The notes beneath the pieces were generated by a model. That model saw nothing but the letters and a program-made list of their open reading frames with translations, did no database searches and was not told the origin of the DNA. From Anaerolineaceae bacterium (GTDB lineage Bacteria > Chloroflexota > Anaerolineae > Anaerolineales > Anaerolineaceae), in NCBI GenBank assembly GCA_016927865.1, contig JAFGLU010000095.1, positions 1-33,483 of the forward strand: a DNA stretch of 33,483 nucleotides. Direction: 5' to 3'. Shown here in pieces: positions 32,665-33,483 of this stretch. Each line of letters opens with the position of its first letter. The first letter of the stretch is position 1. The translations under genes were made by a program, and so were the position numbers.

Positions 32665-32723
32665 AACCAGCCCCAAAACCTTTCATCCCAGCAGCGAAAC
32701 CCGACATCCCGTGAATTCGTCGG
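32665..32723. repeat. dispersed 60-bp repeat, copy 2
   Basis: AACCAGCCCCAAAACCTTTC from 32665 continues to a CCGAC/GTCGG hairpin. It matches copy 1 (32212-32271) at most positions up to the hairpin loop. It lies 57 bases before the small membrane protein start. The rest of this gap holds the ComM start region. Confidence 0.7.
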
Positions 32724-32785
32724 CTTCTCTTAATTCTATACCCAATTCTCCCCCGCTCCTCCCCATCTTCATGTACAATCATCCC

Positions 32786-33483
32786 ATGCTTGCTCGCATC
32801 TTCTCCTGCGCCGTCATCGGCCTGGATGGCGTCATCGTCGAAGTCGAGGTCGACACCGGCCCCGGCCTGCCCGGCATGGACATCGTCGGCCTGCCCGACG
32901 CCGCCGTGCAGGAATCCCGCCAGCGCGTCCAGGCTGCCATCAAGAATGCCGGGCTGTCCTACCCCCGCAAGCGCATCGTCGTCAACCTGGCCCCCGCCTC
33001 CGTACGCAAGGAAGGCCCTTCCTACGACCTACCCATCGCTCTGGGCGTGCTGGTCATGCACGAGCAGGTGATGCCCGAAAGCGTGGAAGGCGCCCTGGTG
33101 GCCGGGGAGCTCTCCCTGGACGGCTCCGTGCGCCACACCCGCGGCGTGCTGCCCATGGCCGCCCTGGCCCGCGAGCAGGGCTTCAAGCGCATCTTCGTCC
33201 CCGAAGGCGACGCCCCCGAAGCGGCTCTCATCCCCGGCCTCGAGGTCATCCCCGTGCCTTCCCTCCAGGCCCTCTACGAGCATCTCTCCGGCGGTACGGC
33301 TCTCCCCGTTCACCCCACCATTTCCCCCGAGTCGCTGCCCACCCTCACCCAGACCGACTTCCGCGAGATCAAGGGTCAGGAGCACGTCAAGCGCGCCCTG
33401 GAAGTAGCGGCGGCGGGCGGGCACAACCTGCTCATGTCCGGCCCACCCGGCTCGGGCAAGACCCTCCTGGCCCGCGCCATGCC
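32786..33483 (+). CDS. YifB/ComM-family Mg-chelatase-like AAA+ ATPase, 5' part
   Basis: The first 232 codons of a YifB/ComM-type gene, open at the window edge; full-length members have about 500 residues. The N-terminal domain of the family is intact: SCAVIGLDGVIVEVEVDTG, PGLPGMDIVGLPDAAVQESR, RKRIVVNLAPASVRKEGPSY and LSLDGSVRHTRGVLP. The ATPase begins with DFREIKGQEHVKRALEVAA, and Walker A GPPGSGKT lies just before the cut end. ComM in naturally transformable bacteria drives branch migration during DNA integration. ATG 32786 gives the family-typical MLARIFS start; an in-frame ATG at 32771 overlaps TACAAT, a possible -10 box, so I prefer the later one. Confidence 0.93.
   Translation, partial: MLARIFSCAVIGLDGVIVEVEVDTGPGLPGMDIVGLPDAAVQESRQRVQAAIKNAGLSYPRKRIVVNLAPASVRKEGPSYDLPIALGVLVMHEQVMPESVEGALVAGELSLDGSVRHTRGVLPMAALAREQGFKRIFVPEGDAPEAALIPGLEVIPVPSLQALYEHLSGGTALPVHPTISPESLPTLTQTDFREIKGQEHVKRALEVAAAGGHNLLMSGPPGSGKTLLARAM

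Noticed and set aside
32790..33071. Ser/Pro-rich 93-codon frame at the right end
   Set aside because: It is the wrong frame of the ComM gene, whose real frame starts at 32786 and runs off the window.

Overview
The window (about 33.5 kb, moderately GC-rich) reads as chromosomal DNA of an anaerobic or facultative member of the Chloroflexota, probably Anaerolineae-like. This is an inference from gene content: a nusA-ylxR-infB-rbfA-nrnA-truB-ribF run, a TrpB2-type tryptophan synthase, a tandem-domain ThyX, a corrinoid/ASKHA methyl-transfer module, a BTAD/NB-ARC regulator, and intergenic DNA full of short palindromic repeats. No rRNA, tRNA, CRISPR array, insertion sequence or prophage was seen.

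Layout. 1-9335: a CE15-type esterase, a large BTAD/NB-ARC regulator and a GAF-GGDEF-EAL protein whose GGDEF site is degenerate, then a two-gene sugar cassette (ChbG/YdjC deacetylase plus GPH symporter), all on the minus strand. 9538-11043 (+): LysE-type exporter and a nitrilase-family amidohydrolase. 11154-14082: a cytidylyltransferase/GHMP-kinase-like fusion (-), an orphan contractile-injection-type tail tube protein (-), and an ANT(6) aminoglycoside adenylyltransferase (+). 14173-17547 (-): a three-gene corrinoid operon of homocysteine methyltransferase, ferredoxin-ASKHA reductive activator and corrinoid protein, resembling a disassembled methionine synthase. 17862-20802 (-): a tryptophan T-box leader driving TrpRS and TrpB2. 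20799-31402 (-): a long information-processing operon from nusA to a ClbS/DinB-like protein, with its own promoter and a possible attenuator ahead of nusA. 31428-32608 (-): a lipoprotein and a small membrane protein that share an upstream repeat. 32786-end (+): the 5' part of comM/yifB, cut by the window edge.

How the genes work together. RibF (FAD synthesis) overlaps the FAD-dependent ThyX-like gene, so cofactor supply and user are translationally coupled. TrpRS and TrpB2 sit behind one tRNA-Trp sensor. The corrinoid operon holds the methyl acceptor enzyme, the methyl carrier and the ATP-driven repair protein, but no methyl-donor methyltransferase.

The most unusual items are: (1) the tandem ThyX, in which the signature motif looks divided between the two halves; (2) a TrpRS whose KMSKS loop has lost both lysines; (3) long near-perfect intergenic palindromes sharing a GTGC-loop-GCAC tip but with unrelated arms; (4) the orphan tail tube gene; (5) the split corrinoid methyl-transfer operon; (6) two hairpin-plus-U-run structures in the trp T-box leader. 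Start codons were re-chosen from ribosome binding sites in many genes and are explained entry by entry. All function calls come from reading motifs by eye; no database search was run.
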